Of a stretch of DNA of 64,000 nucleotides, positions 61,901 to 64,000 are shown piece after piece. The position numbers and the translations under genes are program-made. The stretch's first letter is position 1; each line of letters opens with the position of its first letter. This DNA is from Heterodera schachtii (lineage: Eukaryota; Nematoda; Chromadorea; Rhabditida; Heteroderidae): assembly GCA_023374025.1 (NCBI GenBank), contig SIJG01000037.1, positions 275,680-339,679 of the forward strand. Reading direction: 5' to 3'. The notes beneath the pieces are model-generated. The model was not told the DNA's origin. It did no database searches and saw only the letters and a program-made list of their open reading frames with translations.

Positions 61901-63253
61901 AGCAGCCGATCAAGGAGTAGAAATAGTGGCCGACAGAGACGACGACATCACTCATCAACACTTTCTTCAGCCTCACCATCGCCGAAACGCTCAGCAACAG
62001 CATCGACAAGTCGGAAAACTGTCCGACATGCGGAAGAACGCGAAAGGTGAAGAGAGGGAGAGAGAAGGGACAAAGAAGAGTAGAAGAGAGGAAAGAGGAG
62101 AGCAACAACTCTCCCCTCACCCGCCGCCGTCCCTAAGAAACAAAAAAAATTCTTGAAAAATTTTACATCGATTTTTAGATCCAAAAAGTAAATTCTAAAA
62201 AAATTAACACTAAAATTTCAAAGAAAAAAAGGAAAGAATTTTTCGTGAAATTTTTATTAAGTTTTTTTTGGATGGACACGACGCGGGGGTGGGGAACTAA
62301 AAACATTGTAGGGGGAAGAGGGAATAATGGTAGACGGAAAATGGGAAATACATTCAACAAACATTCGCGAAATTGAAGATCTGTCGAGCGCGAAAGGAAA
62401 GACAAAAGCACAAAAGTTAGACGGCACAGTTCGTCCTCCTCCTCTCGCGGCCATTCTTACAAAGTCGGCAACGGCGGTGCCAAACTTGGGCAACAGTCGC
62501 CTCATTTTGTGTCGGGTCGAAAGAGTCCGACTTCATCCGCCGAGTCCGATTCGCCACTGAGTGTCCGTTCATCGATGAGCGAATCCGAAAAGGAGCGAAT
62601 TGAGCGCGAAAATCGGAAGAGGCGAATTCGCAAAACGAAACGAAGCGTAAAGGCACAGCATCAAACGAATGTCGAAAACGGACAGGAAGAGGCCGAAAAA
62701 GTGAGGAAAAGCGATGGAAAACCAACCAAATTAATTAATTTAGAAAGCTGAGAGAGCGGCGAAGAAATTACGACAGCAAATGCAAAAGGCACTGACGAAG
62801 ACAGCGGCACAACTGAAAGTGGAGGAGGAACAGCGACAGAAGGAAATGCTGCGCGAAAAGAAGGTGAGAGAGAGAGAGAGAAAGGGGACCGAAAGCGATA
62901 CACAGAAAAAGAGAGAGAGAGAGAGTGAAACTCATAGAAAAAAAGAGGGAGAGAGAGAGAGAGAGCATAAAATGATTGGATGGGGCAGGGTCCAATTGAC
63001 TGTGCGTGTCGATGGTTTAAAATTGGGGAGTGAGTGACTAGGCCTCGAAGATGGTATCGAGAATTTAAAATAATTGGATAACAAAATTTGCATTTAGAGA
63101 CGAGAAGAACAATTGTTAGAGGAGTCGCGTCTTTTGAGGAAGCGCGAGAGAGAGAAGCGAAAGACGGACGACGGCAGGGAAAAAGAGCGCAGAGAGAGTG
63201 AGGCGCATTCATCCGCCGGCAGACGACGAAGACGGTCGTCCTCCGAGAAATGA
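58970..63253 (+). CDS. CLASRP-like SR-rich splicing regulator (SWAP domain)
   Basis: The homologue of CLK4-associating serine/arginine-rich protein. The N-terminus MWHEARRQEKMVRAKMVDNAKR with ERRKQFYE is nearly diagnostic. QGDPNILIDRFDVRGYLD and CDYERYR follow (family: MIDRFDVRAHLD, CNYERYR), then AIAFNYADST and an acidic DEEDFDEMEE stretch. LSAEQAATLNK occurs at about 60880. FITSFGGDEE at about 61490 matches the conserved ITFITSFGG segment. An RS-rich region lies at 61780-62050 and 62370-62700, then MQKALTK and a basic Arg/Glu-rich tail ending at 63253. Clear exons include 58970-59069, the block ending about 59260, 59640-59755 and 63098-63253; several middle boundaries are uncertain. One intron (59207-59267 region) removes an in-frame TGA. 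The intron at about 60000-60852 carries the TACGTTCGAC motif cluster. It may act in alternative splicing under CLK kinases. Confidence 0.88.
60081..60734. repeat. TACGTTCGAC motif cluster in CLASRP intron
   Basis: The 10-mer TACGTTCGAC occurs at 60081, 60134, 60551 and 60725, and its complement GTCGAACGTA at 60472 and 60582. One-mismatch copies are at 60452 (GTCGAACATA) and 60701 (TACGTTCAAC). That makes eight copies in 654 bp in both orientations, often after CCCCTT or next to C runs. Confidence 0.93.
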
Positions 63254-63418
63254 TCAGTGATTGGCGATAAAAGCATTCATTCGAATTGTGACTTTTTGAA
63301 TTCATCAGATGGATTATAACATTTCATTCCTAAGTTAACAGTTTTTGCCATGTTATCAATTCATACCTTTTCTTCATTTCAATTAATTTTAATTCTCTAT
63401 CGAATTCGTTAGCCTTCG

Positions 63419-64000
63419 ATGCTTCGCTCATTCGTCTTTTTGTGTCGTACTTTTCCGTCTTTGAGTTTTGGTGCGCAGTTCAACAAAAATCTGTTCGTCG
63501 CTTCACAAAAAAATGCTGCTCTAACGAAGTGAGTCGGTTGTTTCCATGAGAGAATCATTAATTGGCGATTAGTGGAAGTCTTTCCACGTGCAGCCGATTT
63601 TTCAGATTTTGTTGCGGTTTTCATTGGTTTGGGCATTTTCGTTTGTTTAGTCATTAAGTCGTTTTGGCATTCCGTTCATTTTACCCTTTTTAATTGGACT
63701 TCGAATTCAAATGGGGGTAATTCTCCGTCGTGCGTGCCGATTTAACTGTCCCCCAATTGTGAATTTTCTCTCCCTCAGACATTTGCACATCTCTCCTTTC
63801 CGTTACGCCGATTCTTCGGACGATGGCAAAGAAAAAGAAGAAAACACAATTAAAATTGACGAAACACTCCAAAAGGAAGAAAAGGATAAAGTTGACGAAA
63901 CACTCCAAAAGGAAGAAAAGGCGGCCCAATTGACGTCATTGGAGCCGCAAAGGTTGAGGATGAAGCCGGACCACCGGCGAGTGCTCGTCCGAATGGCCAT
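63419..64000 (+). CDS. 5' part of a putative mitochondrial protein (runs off window)
   Basis: Exon 1 (63419-63528) encodes a basic, Ser/Phe-rich, acid-free start (MLRSFVFLCRTFPSLSFGAQ), typical of a mitochondrial targeting peptide. After a GTGAGT-CTCAG intron, exon 2 (from 63779) reads HLHISPFRYADSSDDGK. A 13-residue acidic/lysine segment (KIDETLQKEEKDK and VDETLQKEEKAAQ) follows, present twice in tandem as a 39-nt DNA duplication, then RLRMKPDHRRVLVRMA at the window edge. I do not recognise the family. It starts 166 bp after the CLASRP stop on the same strand, so it may belong to the same cluster. Confidence 0.6.

Overview
The window is eukaryotic nuclear DNA, almost certainly from a nematode. 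Genes are split by many short (about 45-200 nt) GT-AG introns. The ubiquitin carries alanine at position 19, which is the C. elegans form as I recall it. An ODR-2-type Ly-6 gene, SIX homeobox genes and same-strand gene clusters also fit. The many 10-18 nt G or C runs and long purine tracts suggest a plant-parasitic (tylenchid or cyst) nematode, but the sequence does not prove that. Exons were joined by hand from splice motifs, reading phase and recalled family motifs; no database search was possible.

Layout. 1-1072: the 3' half of a TRM1 tRNA methyltransferase gene, whose first 874 bases recur inverted at 20325-21198. 1491-4822 (-): Ly-6/ODR-2-like gene. 6383-8696 (-): ALDH3-type fatty aldehyde dehydrogenase. 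10825-15163 (+): two SIX homeobox genes in tandem. 16091-17192 (+): unrecognised cysteine-rich secreted protein. 17464-24328 (-): prefoldin 6, a CtIP-like 3' fragment, TRM1 and BRX1. 24964-29435 (+): eRF1 and NADH-cytochrome b5 reductase. 32131-33123 (+): GSKIP-like. 35651-36653 (+): arylalkylamine-type GNAT acetyltransferase. 37530-40982 (-): RING-IBR protein. 40983-47015: gene-poor, purine-rich. 47016-54292 (-): NCBP3-like gene with large introns. 55046-64000 (+): close run of ubiquitin-S30, ataxin-3, a MED28-like coiled-coil protein, a CLASRP-like splicing factor and the start of a putative mitochondrial protein.

Most genes are conserved housekeeping functions: translation (eRF1, S30, TRM1, BRX1), protein folding and ubiquitin (prefoldin 6, ataxin-3, RING-IBR) and RNA processing (NCBP3-like, CLASRP). 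Two same-strand series have spacings compatible with nematode operons: BRX1-TRM1, and ubiquitin-S30 onward.

The most striking structure is the pair of inverted TRM1 repeats flanking about 19.5 kb. TRM1 at 20.3-22.6 kb has lost its last exon, and that exon sits at the opposite end of the segment. Flipping the segment would restore TRM1. In the present orientation TRM1 is splice-phase compatible with CtIP-like terminal exons. Other notable points are recurrent GC-AG introns, a TACGTTCGAC motif cluster inside CLASRP, two inverted-repeat elements in introns, and single-base frameshifts in ALDH and BRX1 that look like sequence errors.
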